Assembly (NCBI RefSeq): GCF_000738175.1 | Contig: NZ_JFCH01000054.1 | Location: forward strand, 62,001-126,000 | Direction of reading: 5' to 3' | From: Corynebacterium jeikeium | GTDB taxonomy: Bacteria > Actinomycetota > Actinomycetes > Mycobacteriales > Mycobacteriaceae | DNA length: 64,000 bases | Shown: positions 17,951-27,171 of the stretch, in pieces | Layout: each line of letters begins with the position of its first letter | Position numbering within the stretch: the stretch's first letter is position 1 | Position numbers and translations under genes: made by a program | Notes under the pieces: generated by a model | Told to the model about the DNA's origin: nothing | What the model saw: only the letters and a program-made list of their open reading frames with translations | Database searches by the model: none

Positions 17951-20900
17951 TTAACCTTCCACGATCTCGATCGGGTTGCCTTGCCACCTCGTTGCTGCGG
18001 GCACGTGGTCGCCGCGCATAACTAGTGACGCCGGGCCGACCGTCGCCGCTTGTTCGATCGCTGCGGCGGGCAGAGCCACGCTGTGCGATCCCATCGTTGC
18101 GCCGTCACCCAGGGTGACGGTATCTAGACTCATCACGCGGTCCTGGAACAGGTGCGTCTGCACCACACAACCCGGGCCCACGCTGGCACCCCGGCCAATG
18201 CTGACCAGGTCCGCCTCGGGCAGCCAGTAGGAATCCAGCCAAGCGCCCCGGCCGATCTTCGCGCCCAGCGCGCGCAGGAAGATGTTCAGGCTGCCGGTGC
18301 CCATCGTGTGCGCCAGGAACCATGGGCCGGCTACGGTCTCCACAAACTGATCCTGCAGCTCGTTGAGCCACACGAAGGCCGACCACAGCTCGTGCTCGCC
18401 CGGCTTGATGCGCTGCACGCACAGCCACTTCATCAGCACCGTTACCGCCGCTGCCACGAAACCAGCGCCGACCAGAACCAGGCCGGAGACCGCGAAGGCC
18501 TGCCAAATGCCCTGGTTCACCAGCACCCACTGCAGCGCCAGCACCACGCCCGCCGCAATCATGGCGGAGGTCATCGGCGCCAACAAGCGCAGGGTCTCCA
18601 CGATGCCGCGGGCCACCTTCAGGCCGAAGCCCGGGTTGTAGGTGCGGGATTCGCCACCGGCCTCCACGGCCACGCGGCGCAGACGCTCCGGCGGGGAGCC
18701 CAGCCAGTTACTGCCAGACTTTGTCTTCACCGGGGTAGAGGAGAGCACGGCTACCAGAGAGTTCTTCTTCAGCGTGCGATCCGGGCCGGCGATACCGGAG
18801 TTACCCAGGAAGGAACGCTTACCCACCTTCGTGTTACCGGTGAGCATCCAGCCGCCACCGCCGAGCTCGTAGCCGCCGACCATCGTGTCATCCGCCAGGA
18901 ACGCGCCCTCGCGCACCTCGGCGAAGCGCGGCACCATCACGGCGGTGGAGATCTCCGCATCCTTGCCCACCTTGGCGCCCAGACTGCGGAACCACAGCGG
19001 GGTGAGCTGTGCCGCATACATCGGGAACAGTTGCGTCCGGGCGCTATCCATCAGGCGCTCGACCGCCCAGACACGCCAGCCGCTGAGGCTGCGCACAGCC
19101 ACCACGCCCGGCTTCAGGCCTGCGGACAGAAGACGGACGGACAGCCACGTCAGCGCTGCGTACGTTGCGAATGCCACCAGGCCACCGACTGCGGCAATGG
19201 GAAGTGCTAGCAAGGGGGCGTCAACAGGAACGAGCCACAGCACAAACGCCGCAGCGACGAACACAGCCACCAGGGGCAGGAAAGACATCGCGATGGCGCT
19301 CAGCGCGTAGAGCCAGAACCACATGGTACGGCGCGGGGCGACCTGCTCCGGGAAACGATTGCGGGCCTTGCCGACCTTCACCGCTGGCGAGCCCGCCCAC
19401 TGCGAACCGGCCTTGACCTTCTTTGCTCCCGTGACGGCCGAGCCGGGCTCGATGTGAGCACGGGCGCCGATGTGGGCACCGGGGAACAGGGTGGAGCGGG
19501 CGCCGACGGAGGCGTCCTTGCCGACCTCGATGCGTCCGACATGCAGCACATCGCCCTCCAGCCAGTAGCCGGAAAGGTCCACCTCTTGCTCGATGGAACA
19601 GTGCTTGCCCAGGGTCAGCAGGCCAGTGACGGGCGGCAGGGTGTGCATCTGAGCGCCCTTCCCGACCTTCGCGCCCAGCCAACGGGCATAAGTAGTGATC
19701 CATGCAGCACCCGAGACATCGCGCGCGCCGGAGGAATCCGCCACGCGCTCCGCAGCCCAAATACGCAGGTGAACAGAGCCGCCGCGCTTATAGTCGCCCT
19801 CTCCGATGCCTGCCGTAATCAGGCGGATCAACAGCGCGGACAGCGGCAGACGGCCCAACGGGGTGGCGAAAACGATCACCGCGGCGATGACCACGGCCCA
19901 CGGCACGTCTACCATCCACGGCAGGTCATCCGCCCACGAGGAACCGTGGAACAGGATGGCGTTGAATACCAGGATCCAGGTGACCCACTGCGCGCCCGCG
20001 AGAGTGAGCGCCGGAACCTGGATCAGGGCCTGCGCAAGGCGGGTGCCGATGCCCACCGGCTTGGCAGGCTTGACGTCCTTGGCCTGTGCGGCCTGGCCAG
20101 TGCCCGCGCTGCCGGTCTTCTCACGTAGAGAGTCGATGTGTTCGGCCAGTGCGCCCAGGCGGGAGTGATCGTAGAGATCGCGCACGCTGACGGTCGGAAC
20201 CTCCTGGCGCACGCGGCTGATCAACGTGGCCGCGCCCAGAGAGGTGCCGCCGAGGTTGAAGAAATCTGCATCCGGGCTGGTCACTGCCGTGCCGAGCGCA
20301 TCGGCGAATAGCCCCGCCAGCCACTGCTGGGTGGGGTTGTCGAACTCCGCGTTGCCACTGGAAGGCAGCGGCCACGGCAGAGCCTTCTTGTCCACCTTGC
20401 CGGAGGTCGTCACCGGCAGCTCGTCCAGCGCGCACAGGCGCGGAACCATGGCAGCGGGCATGGAGTCGCGCAGCTGGTCTAGCGCCTGCTGCTGGTCGAA
20501 GTCCTCGACATTGCCCTCGGTGGAGACGTAGCCCACCAGCACCTTGTCGCCGCCGCCGGTGGTCTGCACCACGACGGTGGAGCTGCGCACTCCGGGGAGG
20601 GCGGACAGTGCGGCGTCTACCTCACCGAGTTCGATTCGACGCCCACCGATCTTCACCTGGTCGTCGATACGACCGACGAAGTACAGGCCATCTTCCTCGA
20701 GGCGCACATGGTCACCGGAGCGGTAGGCACGTTCCCAGTCGAGCTCCGGCATGGGCGCGAACTTCTCCGCATCCTTCTCCGGATCCAGGTAGCGGGCCAG
20801 GCCGACGCCGCCGATGATCAGCTCGCCGGTCTCACCCCAGCCCACCGGCTGGTTGTTTTCGTCAACGACTGCCAGATCCCAGCCGCGCAGGGGAGTGCCA

Positions 20901-21850
20901 ATAGAAACCGGGCGCACCCCGTCCATGGTGGTGCCGCAGGCCACGACAGTGGCCTCGGTCGGGCCATAGGTGTTCCACAGCTCGCGGGAATCGGTGGCCA
21001 GGCGGGCGGCCAACTCCGGCGGACAGGCCTCGCCGCCGAAGATCAGCAGACGCACGGCATCCAGGGCCTCATCGGGCCAGAGACCGGCCAGGGTCGGCAC
21101 GGTGGACACGGCCGTGACGCTGCGGGAAACCAGCCAAGGGCCCAAGTCCACACCAGAGCGGACCAGGGCGCGCGGGGCCGGCACCAGGCAGGCGCCGTGG
21201 CGCCAAGCCAGCCACATCTCCTCGCAGGAAGCGTCGAAGGCCACGGAAAGCCCAGCCAGCACGCGGTCGCCCGGGGCTAGCGGCTCGTCCTGCAGGAACA
21301 TCTCCGCCTCCGCGTCTACGAAGGCAGCTGCATTGCGGTGGGTAACCGCCACGCCCTTCGGCTTGCCGGTGGAACCGGAGGTGAAAATGATCCACGCATC
21401 GGTCTCCAGGTCCGGGCCGAATGCCTTCTTGGAGGCTGCCCCGGGATCTGCCTGCAGGTTTTCGTCGACTAGCTGTAGCCCGTCAGCGCCGTAGATCGCG
21501 GCCACACCGGCCTCGCCGAAGACGAGGGAAGCTCGTTCCTCGGGGTCGTCGGCGTCAACAGGTACATAGGCAGCACCGACGGCCAGGGTGGACAGAATAG
21601 CGATGTAGAGCGAGCGATCACCGCTGGGCATACGAATACCGATGCGGTCGCCGCGCCCGAGGCCACGGCTGTGCAGCCCCTCGGCGGTTTCGTTGATCTC
21701 GTCGAGCAGTTCGGAATAGGTAATAACCCCCTTGCCGTCGTCGATGGCGGGGGCTTCAGGGGACGCCGAAGCCGTCGCACGCACAATGTCGATGAGCGTG
21801 CGAGGCTCCGGTGCCTCGTGGGAACGGAGGTACCGGGAAGGGATCTGCAC
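17951..21850 (-). CDS. Pls/PosA-family nonribosomal peptide synthetase (A-T-TM/C-like), predicted homopoly(amino acid) synthetase
   Basis: 1299 residues, close to the ~1319 of Streptomyces epsilon-poly-lysine synthetase Pls and with the same order of parts. The adenylation domain spans about 1-495 (FTSGSTGKPKG at 156-166, FDASCEEMW at 205-213, YGPTEA at 295-300, IDDQVKIGGRRIE, GKVDKKAL with Lys485). The carrier domain has LGGTS with the phosphopantetheine Ser537. From about 600 come three membrane-helix pairs, each followed by a left-handed hexapeptide-like C-type domain (roughly 690-830, 930-1080, 1180-1299). There is no classical condensation (HHxxxDG) or thioesterase domain. The selectivity residues read D206 A207 E210 S249 I270 G272 T294 V302 V303 K485, close to the lysine code. 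GTG start seven bases after the MarR stop. The product is inferred, not known. Confidence 0.88.
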   Translation of the reverse strand: MQIPSRYLRSHEAPEPRTLIDIVRATASASPEAPAIDDGKGVITYSELLDEINETAEGLHSRGLGRGDRIGIRMPSGDRSLYIAILSTLAVGAAYVPVDADDPEERASLVFGEAGVAAIYGADGLQLVDENLQADPGAASKKAFGPDLETDAWIIFTSGSTGKPKGVAVTHRNAAAFVDAEAEMFLQDEPLAPGDRVLAGLSVAFDASCEEMWLAWRHGACLVPAPRALVRSGVDLGPWLVSRSVTAVSTVPTLAGLWPDEALDAVRLLIFGGEACPPELAARLATDSRELWNTYGPTEATVVACGTTMDGVRPVSIGTPLRGWDLAVVDENNQPVGWGETGELIIGGVGLARYLDPEKDAEKFAPMPELDWERAYRSGDHVRLEEDGLYFVGRIDDQVKIGGRRIELGEVDAALSALPGVRSSTVVVQTTGGGDKVLVGYVSTEGNVEDFDQQQALDQLRDSMPAAMVPRLCALDELPVTTSGKVDKKALPWPLPSSGNAEFDNPTQQWLAGLFADALGTAVTSPDADFFNLGGTSLGAATLISRVRQEVPTVSVRDLYDHSRLGALAEHIDSLREKTGSAGTGQAAQAKDVKPAKPVGIGTRLAQALIQVPALTLAGAQWVTWILVFNAILFHGSSWADDLPWMVDVPWAVVIAAVIVFATPLGRLPLSALLIRLITAGIGEGDYKRGGSVHLRIWAAERVADSSGARDVSGAAWITTYARWLGAKVGKGAQMHTLPPVTGLLTLGKHCSIEQEVDLSGYWLEGDVLHVGRIEVGKDASVGARSTLFPGAHIGARAHIEPGSAVTGAKKVKAGSQWAGSPAVKVGKARNRFPEQVAPRRTMWFWLYALSAIAMSFLPLVAVFVAAAFVLWLVPVDAPLLALPIAAVGGLVAFATYAALTWLSVRLLSAGLKPGVVAVRSLSGWRVWAVERLMDSARTQLFPMYAAQLTPLWFRSLGAKVGKDAEISTAVMVPRFAEVREGAFLADDTMVGGYELGGGGWMLTGNTKVGKRSFLGNSGIAGPDRTLKKNSLVAVLSSTPVKTKSGSNWLGSPPERLRRVAVEAGGESRTYNPGFGLKVARGIVETLRLLAPMTSAMIAAGVVLALQWVLVNQGIWQAFAVSGLVLVGAGFVAAAVTVLMKWLCVQRIKPGEHELWSAFVWLNELQDQFVETVAGPWFLAHTMGTGSLNIFLRALGAKIGRGAWLDSYWLPEADLVSIGRGASVGPGCVVQTHLFQDRVMSLDTVTLGDGATMGSHSVALPAAAIEQAATVGPASLVMRGDHVPAATRWQGNPIEIVEG

Positions 21851-21857
21851 TTTTCGC

Positions 21858-22304
21858 CTAGGCCTCCTCGGTAGAGATGATGGCCTTGGCCAGCTTGCTC
21901 AAGTGCTTCAGCTGCTTGGAAGTGGATTCGTCCAGCGCCTTATCCTCTGCGGAGGCGACCAGAGGGGAGAGGCTGGTGTAGGTCTTAGTGCCCTTCTTGG
22001 TCACCGAGATGATTTGGCGGCGACGATCCTTGGGATCCTTAACCCTCTTAGCGAGGGAGCGCTTTTCCAGGGAGTCAACCAGGCGAACCATGTCGGAGCG
22101 GTCCACTCCGAGGATTTCGCCTAGCGTGGCCTGGCTTGCTGCATCGCCATCGACGAGGCAGGCAAGAACCCAGAATTCGCGCAGGTTGAAGCCCTTTTCC
22201 GCGAGCGCGGTCTCTACGAAGTCGCGGGTGCGGCGGCGTAGGCGCTCAAGCTGGAATGAGGGCGAAGACAACAAGTCAGCGGGTAGCGGCGTGTTTTCGG
22301 ACAT
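21858..22304 (-). CDS. MarR-family regulator upstream of the peptide synthetase
   Basis: 148 residues with a winged helix-turn-helix (QATLGEILGVDRSDMVRLVDSLEKRSL and wing KDPKDRRRQIISVTKKG). It lies seven bases before the synthetase start on the same strand, so the two are almost certainly one transcript and this protein is the likely local regulator. A TATATT box six bases before the ATG suggests a leaderless promoter. Ligand unknown. Confidence 0.87.
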   Translation of the reverse strand: MSENTPLPADLLSSPSFQLERLRRRTRDFVETALAEKGFNLREFWVLACLVDGDAASQATLGEILGVDRSDMVRLVDSLEKRSLAKRVKDPKDRRRQIISVTKKGTKTYTSLSPLVASAEDKALDESTSKQLKHLSKLAKAIISTEEA

Positions 22305-22336
22305 GCCACAAATATAACGCCGACCATGGGTCTTGT

Positions 22337-22648
22337 CTAATTGTGGGGTTGCCCCACGATAGGGAGTCCGGCGTCTCGCCAGCCGGCCGTGCCGTTAGCA
22401 ACGTTGATTGCGTCGATGCCATTCTGCTCCAGCCACTGGCAGGCGCGTGCGGAGCGGCCGCCGGACAGGCAGATCAGGTAAATATCCTCGTTCAGATCTA
22501 GCTCGCCGTAGCGAGCCTGCAGCTCGGAGAGAGGCAGGTTGGTCGCGCCCTCGGCGTGCCACTGGTTGTATTCATCCACCTCACGGATGTCGATTAGCTG
22601 GGCGCCAGCAGGAACATCGGTGGGCTGTACTGTTTCGAATTCACTCAT
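22337..22648 (-). CDS. Rhodanese-like sulfurtransferase domain protein
   Basis: 103-residue single rhodanese domain: LIDIREVDEYNQWHAEGATNL, then the active-site loop ICLSGGRSARAC with the catalytic Cys, and GTAGWRDAGLPI at the end. Cytoplasmic. It lies 32 bases upstream of the MarR gene on the same strand. It may belong to the same unit, although a separate promoter for MarR is likely. Sulfur donor and acceptor unknown. Confidence 0.9.
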   Translation of the reverse strand: MSEFETVQPTDVPAGAQLIDIREVDEYNQWHAEGATNLPLSELQARYGELDLNEDIYLICLSGGRSARACQWLEQNGIDAINVANGTAGWRDAGLPIVGQPHN

Positions 22649-22789
22649 GGCGCCCCATTGTAGGCAAGGGGGCAAAGGTGTGGGCAACCAGTGAGGTGGA
22701 GTCGAATGGCGTGCAGTTAAACAGCGTGGAGTTAAATGGATGGGGCACCCCGGTGGAATGCCGCCGGGCCATCTACGCAGGAGGTTGAA

Positions 22790-25249
22790 TTGGCGCACGC
22801 CAGCGAGCAAGCCGGTGCCGAAGAGCAGGCTGACCTTTCGCGGGGTCTTACGGCCGCCGAAGTAGAGGAGCGCACGCAGCGCGGCGAAGTGAATACGCAG
22901 AGCCGCGGAACCGGCCGGAGCGTGGCGCAGATCCTGCGCGCCAACATCTTCACCCGCGTCAATGCCATCCTCGGTGTGCTGTGTGCGATCGTTCTGTCTA
23001 CCGGCTCGGTCATCAACGCCGCCTTCGGTTTGCTCATCATTGCCAACTCCGCGGTGGGCGTGATCCAGGAGCTGCGCGCGAAGAAAACCCTCGACAAATT
23101 GCGCATCGTCGGCGAATCGGAACCCACCGTCATCCGCGATGGCGAGGAAAAGACCATCCCGCAGCACGAAGTCGTCCTCGGGGACATCATCAAGCTGCGC
23201 AGTGGGGACGAGGTCGTGGTGGACGGTACGGTGGTGGCCGGTTCGCTGCGCGTTGACGAGTCCCAGCTCACCGGCGAAGCCGATGCCGTGACTAAGGGCG
23301 AGGGCGACGAGATTCTCTCCGGGTCCTTCGTCAACGAAGGCTCCGCAGTTTTCCGCGCAGATAAGGTCGGCGACGAGGCCTACGCCGCACGCCTGGCCTC
23401 GCAGGCCAGTGAGTTTTCGCTGACCGACTCTGTGCTTATGAATGGCATCAACAGCATCCTCAAGGTAATCACCTGGCTGCTTATCCCCACCGGCATCCTT
23501 ACGATCTGGACCCAGCTGGTTCGCTCCGATACGGGTCTGCGTGAATCCATCCTTTCCATGGCCGCGGCGATCGTCCCGATGGTGCCGGAGGGTCTGGTGC
23601 TCATGACCTCCATCGCCTTCGCCGCGGGCGTGATTCGCCTCGGCAAGTACAAAGCCCTGGTCAACGAGCTCGTCGCTATTGAAGGTCTCGCGCGCGTCGA
23701 TACGGTATGCACCGATAAAACCGGCACCCTCACCACCAATGAAATGGAGCTGGATTCCATCGTCGCCGCGGACGGCAGCCCCGCGGACGGTAGCGACGCG
23801 GACGCAGCCTGGGCGCGCAACCTCGCCTCCATGCTGAACGCTCAGGACGACCTGAACGACACCGCCCGCTCCATCGCGGCCGGGCTGCGCGAGCGCGGTG
23901 TGGAGCCCGACCAGTGGCAGGGCCACGAAATCCCCTTTAACTCGCGCTACAAGTTCTCCGGGTTCGCCTGCTCTGACGCCACCGCTTGGATCATGGGCGC
24001 TCCCGATGTGCTTCTGCGCGAAGGTGGCCGCAGCGCAGAAACGGCCGCAGATACCGCCAAGCAGCTGGGCGATCAGGGGCTGCGCGTCCTCGTGTTCGGC
24101 AAGCTCGAAGGCGCCGATGGTGCCGGTGGCGATGCCTGGTCCAACACGGAGAACCTCAGCATGGATTCCGCCCCGCAGCTGACCGAACCGGTGCTCGTGG
24201 TGTTGCGCCAGCAACTGCGGTCCGACGCCCGCGAAACGCTCGCGTACTTCGACGAGCAGAACGTGGACATCAAGGTGATCTCCGGCGATAACTCGGACTC
24301 CGTGGCGGCGGTCGCGCGCAAGGCGACCGACCGGGAGCTCGTGGCGGTGGATGCCCGCACGTTAAACGGCCTGGACGATGAAGCCTTCGATGCCGAGATC
24401 AAACGCGGAAACGTCTTCGGGCGGGTCAGCCCGGAGCAAAAACAGCAGATGGTGGAATCGCTGCACCGCCAAAACCGCACGGTGGCCATGACCGGCGACG
24501 GCGTCAACGACGTGCTGGCGCTGAAGAAGGCGGACATTGGGGTGGCCATGGGTTCGGGCGCACCCGCAACGCGCAGCGTGGCGCAGCTAGTGCTGCTGAC
24601 GAATAAGTTCTCCGCATTGCCCCGTGTGGTGGCCGAGGGGCGCCGCGTGATCGGCAACATCGAGCGCGTGGCACACCTGTTTCTGACGAAAACGGTCTAC
24701 TCCGTGGTGCTGGCGCTGGTGGTGGCGGTGTTGGGGATCTCTTTCCCATTCCAGCCGATTCACGTGACGATCACCGGCTGGTTCACCATCGGCATCCCGG
24801 CGTTCATTCTTTCGCTGGCTCCGAACACGGAACGTCCGCGGGACGGTTTCGTCAGGCGTGTGCTGTCTTTGGCGATTCCCTCTGGCGTGCTCATCGGCGG
24901 CATCTGCGTGACGATGTGGATCATCATCTACCCCGGTGCGGAGGTGCCGGAAATTCAGCGACAACAGGCCGGTACTGCCGTGCTGTTGGCGCTGATCGTC
25001 ATGGGTTTGTGGGTGCTGGGTATTGTGGCGCGGCCGTTGAATTGGTGGAAGGTGCTTTTGCTGGCCGGCTGCGTGGGTGGTTACCTGGTGATCTTCCTGG
25101 TGCCGCCGCTACGCGAGTTGTTGATTCTGCACACGGGCAACCTCAAGCTGATGTTCACGGGGTTGGCCGTGGGTGCAGGCGGGGCGGCGCTCATTGAGGT
25201 TGTGCACCAGATCGCCGCCCGACGGCAAGCGGCTCTGCGTGAGCCCTAG
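22790..25249 (+). CDS. P-type cation-transporting ATPase, CtpE-like
   Basis: About 819 residues. I start it at the TTG at 22790 (reading AHASEQAGAEEQ) because AGGAGG lies five bases upstream; an ATG at 22736 in frame has no such site. P-type hallmarks: LTGEADAV (actuator), DKTGTLTTNE with the phosphorylated Asp, and TGDGVNDVLALKKADIGVAMG (hinge). The helix-4 motif is PEGL rather than the CPC or DPPR of heavy-metal or K pumps. This is the class of M. tuberculosis CtpE, reported to move calcium. Calcium is thus the best guess for the ion. Confidence 0.88.
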   Translation: MAHASEQAGAEEQADLSRGLTAAEVEERTQRGEVNTQSRGTGRSVAQILRANIFTRVNAILGVLCAIVLSTGSVINAAFGLLIIANSAVGVIQELRAKKTLDKLRIVGESEPTVIRDGEEKTIPQHEVVLGDIIKLRSGDEVVVDGTVVAGSLRVDESQLTGEADAVTKGEGDEILSGSFVNEGSAVFRADKVGDEAYAARLASQASEFSLTDSVLMNGINSILKVITWLLIPTGILTIWTQLVRSDTGLRESILSMAAAIVPMVPEGLVLMTSIAFAAGVIRLGKYKALVNELVAIEGLARVDTVCTDKTGTLTTNEMELDSIVAADGSPADGSDADAAWARNLASMLNAQDDLNDTARSIAAGLRERGVEPDQWQGHEIPFNSRYKFSGFACSDATAWIMGAPDVLLREGGRSAETAADTAKQLGDQGLRVLVFGKLEGADGAGGDAWSNTENLSMDSAPQLTEPVLVVLRQQLRSDARETLAYFDEQNVDIKVISGDNSDSVAAVARKATDRELVAVDARTLNGLDDEAFDAEIKRGNVFGRVSPEQKQQMVESLHRQNRTVAMTGDGVNDVLALKKADIGVAMGSGAPATRSVAQLVLLTNKFSALPRVVAEGRRVIGNIERVAHLFLTKTVYSVVLALVVAVLGISFPFQPIHVTITGWFTIGIPAFILSLAPNTERPRDGFVRRVLSLAIPSGVLIGGICVTMWIIIYPGAEVPEIQRQQAGTAVLLALIVMGLWVLGIVARPLNWWKVLLLAGCVGGYLVIFLVPPLRELLILHTGNLKLMFTGLAVGAGGAALIEVVHQIAARRQAALREP

Positions 25250-25269
25250 CTTGCCGGAGCTAGTCCGAA

Positions 25270-25752
25270 CTAGCCCTTGTAGCGCTCGATGGCCTCGTCG
25301 AGGATCTTTACTGCTTCCTCGGCGTTGCCCCAACCGGAGCCGTTGACTTCCTTGCCCGGCTCCAGATCCTTGTAGTGGACGAAGAAGTGCTCGATCTCGT
25401 TCTTGGTGAACTGGTCGATGTCCTCGATGTCCTGGAACTGGTCGAAGCGGACGTCGTCCAGCACGCACAGCAGCTTGTCGTCGCCGCCGGCCTCGTCGGT
25501 CATCTTGAACACGCCAACCGGGCGGGCCTCAACGATCACGCCGGGGAAGACCGGCTCCGGCAGGATCACCAGTGCGTCCAGCGGGTCGCCGTCCTCGCCC
25601 AGGGTGTGGTCGATGAAGCCGTAGTCGGCCGGGTATGCCATCGGGGTGAACAGGTAGCGGTCGAGGTGGACCTTGCCGGTCTCGTGGTCGATTTCGTACT
25701 TGTTGCGGGAACCCTTCGGGATTTCAACAGTTACTTCGATTTTTTTGCTCAT
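25270..25752 (-). CDS. ppa: Inorganic pyrophosphatase
   Basis: 160-residue family I enzyme hydrolysing pyrophosphate to drive biosynthesis. Motifs: [21 protein letters not shown], the metal-binding signature DGDPLDALV and VNGSGWG near the end. Start ATG at 25752 ([14 protein letters not shown]); an in-frame extension to 25839 overlaps the divergent PBP gene and is rejected. Convergent with the P-type ATPase gene, 20 bases between stops. Confidence 0.96.
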   Translation of the reverse strand: MSKKIEVTVEIPKGSRNKYEIDHETGKVHLDRYLFTPMAYPADYGFIDHTLGEDGDPLDALVILPEPVFPGVIVEARPVGVFKMTDEAGGDDKLLCVLDDVRFDQFQDIEDIDQFTKNEIEHFFVHYKDLEPGKEVNGSGWGNAEEAVKILDEAIERYKG

Positions 25753-25798
25753 GCGCACCATTCTAACCGAGCGTCTTTTTTCGGCTAGGGTGAAACGA

Positions 25799-27133
25799 GT
25801 GAGTGAGCAGAAGTCCCTGAAAGTATGGCTGTGGAGCATCCTCGCCTTCGTGGTCGTCGTTGCGGTCGTGGTGGGGGCTGCTGTGGTGTGGTCGCTAAAC
25901 GGTCGCTACGAGGTGCAGGCCGCCGAGCAGCTGGCTGAGCCCACGCCGGTGATGCACGCGCCCGAGGGGGATGTGCCCGATGTTGAGGCCGCGGTGCGCC
26001 GAGCCGCTGCGGATCCGGCGCTCGGCATGCTGTCTGCCTCTGTCACCGACGCGAAGACTGGCGAGGTGCTGTGGGCCAGGGATGAGAACCGGAAGCTTAC
26101 CCCGGCTTCTGCCACCAAGCTGGCTACTGCTGCTGCCGCGCTGCTGGCGCTAGACGGTGCCGCTACGTGGAAGACCGAGGTCCTGCAGGATCCTTCCGAC
26201 CCCGGCACGCTGTATCTGCGCAGCGATGGCGATGTCACTCTTTCCCGCGACGGCAATGGCTTTTTTAACGACGCTGCCTCGATCGCCACGCTGGCCGAGG
26301 ACGTAAAGAAGGAGCTGGGGGGTCAGCCCGTCAACAAGATTGTCGTGGACAACTCCATTCGTTCCGAAGACCTTTTCAACAAGTCGTGGGATCGCGCGGA
26401 TATCGATGGCGGTAACGTCGCGAACCTCGATGCTGTGATGTTGGACTCCGGCCGGCTCAACCCTGGGGAGTCCTATTCTGCCCGCTCCCACACCCCTGGT
26501 GAGGATGTGGGGCGCGCCCTAGCCGATGCGCTCGGCGCTAATGCGGAGGTCGGTGTTTCTTCGGAAATGACGCCAGATCTCAGCAACCAAAGCCCTATTG
26601 CACAGGTCGAGTCTGCACCGCTGAAGGTTCGCCTGCGCGACATGCTGGTGCACAGCGACAACATGCTGGCCGAGGCCGTTGGCCGGGAGATTGCTAAGGC
26701 GAAAGGCGCACCACAGACTTTTGAGGGCGCCACGAAGGCGACTCTGGACGTGCTGAAGGAACACGGCATCGATACCGAGGACGCGGTGCTTTTCGACAAC
26801 TCGGGTATGAGCGACAAGAACCGCCTGACCGCCCACGAACTGGATGCCCTGCTGGCCAATGAGCAGCTGCGGCCTTTGCTGGACATGCTGCCGGTCTCCA
26901 GTGTGGAGGGAACCCTGGCGGAGCGCTACGGTGCTGGTTCGGGGGCGGAACAATCCGCAGGCTGGGTGCGCGCCAAGACGGGCACCCTGTCCGGGGTTAA
27001 TACTCTGGCGGGCACCGTCATGACCTCCTCCGGGCGTTCCCTCACTTTCGCCTTCCTGTCCAACGACTCTTCGCCGGACGCCGCCCGCCCGGCGTTGGAT
27101 CGGCTGGCCGATGCGGTGCGTTCCGCAAAGTAG
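25799..27133 (+). CDS. dacB: D-alanyl-D-alanine carboxypeptidase / PBP4 (peptidase S13)
   Basis: About 444 residues from the GTG at 25799 ([13 protein letters not shown]); TAGGGT at 25786-25791 would make this a leaderless start. An N-terminal membrane helix (about 9-32) anchors it outside the membrane. Penicillin-binding motifs in order: [15 protein letters not shown] (SxxK), [13 protein letters not shown] (SxN) and [15 protein letters not shown] (KTG). It trims stem peptides of peptidoglycan. Followed 38 bases later by tilS, an arrangement common in actinobacteria. Confidence 0.92.
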   Translation: MSEQKSLKVWLWSILAFVVVVAVVVGAAVVWSLNGRYEVQAAEQLAEPTPVMHAPEGDVPDVEAAVRRAAADPALGMLSASVTDAKTGEVLWARDENRKLTPASATKLATAAAALLALDGAATWKTEVLQDPSDPGTLYLRSDGDVTLSRDGNGFFNDAASIATLAEDVKKELGGQPVNKIVVDNSIRSEDLFNKSWDRADIDGGNVANLDAVMLDSGRLNPGESYSARSHTPGEDVGRALADALGANAEVGVSSEMTPDLSNQSPIAQVESAPLKVRLRDMLVHSDNMLAEAVGREIAKAKGAPQTFEGATKATLDVLKEHGIDTEDAVLFDNSGMSDKNRLTAHELDALLANEQLRPLLDMLPVSSVEGTLAERYGAGSGAEQSAGWVRAKTGTLSGVNTLAGTVMTSSGRSLTFAFLSNDSSPDAARPALDRLADAVRSAK

Positions 27134-27171
27134 TAGCCCAGCAGAGTAGTAACCCAACCGAGTAGCAGCTA

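Noticed and set aside
17951-21850. Siderophore or classical multimodular NRPS
   Set aside because: Only one adenylation/carrier unit, no HHxxxDG condensation domain and no thioesterase; the membrane/hexapeptide architecture is that of Pls.
22649-24214. Long minus-strand frame continuing upstream of the rhodanese
   Set aside because: It lies opposite the P-type ATPase; only the last 103 codons (rhodanese) resemble a protein and they have their own ATG.
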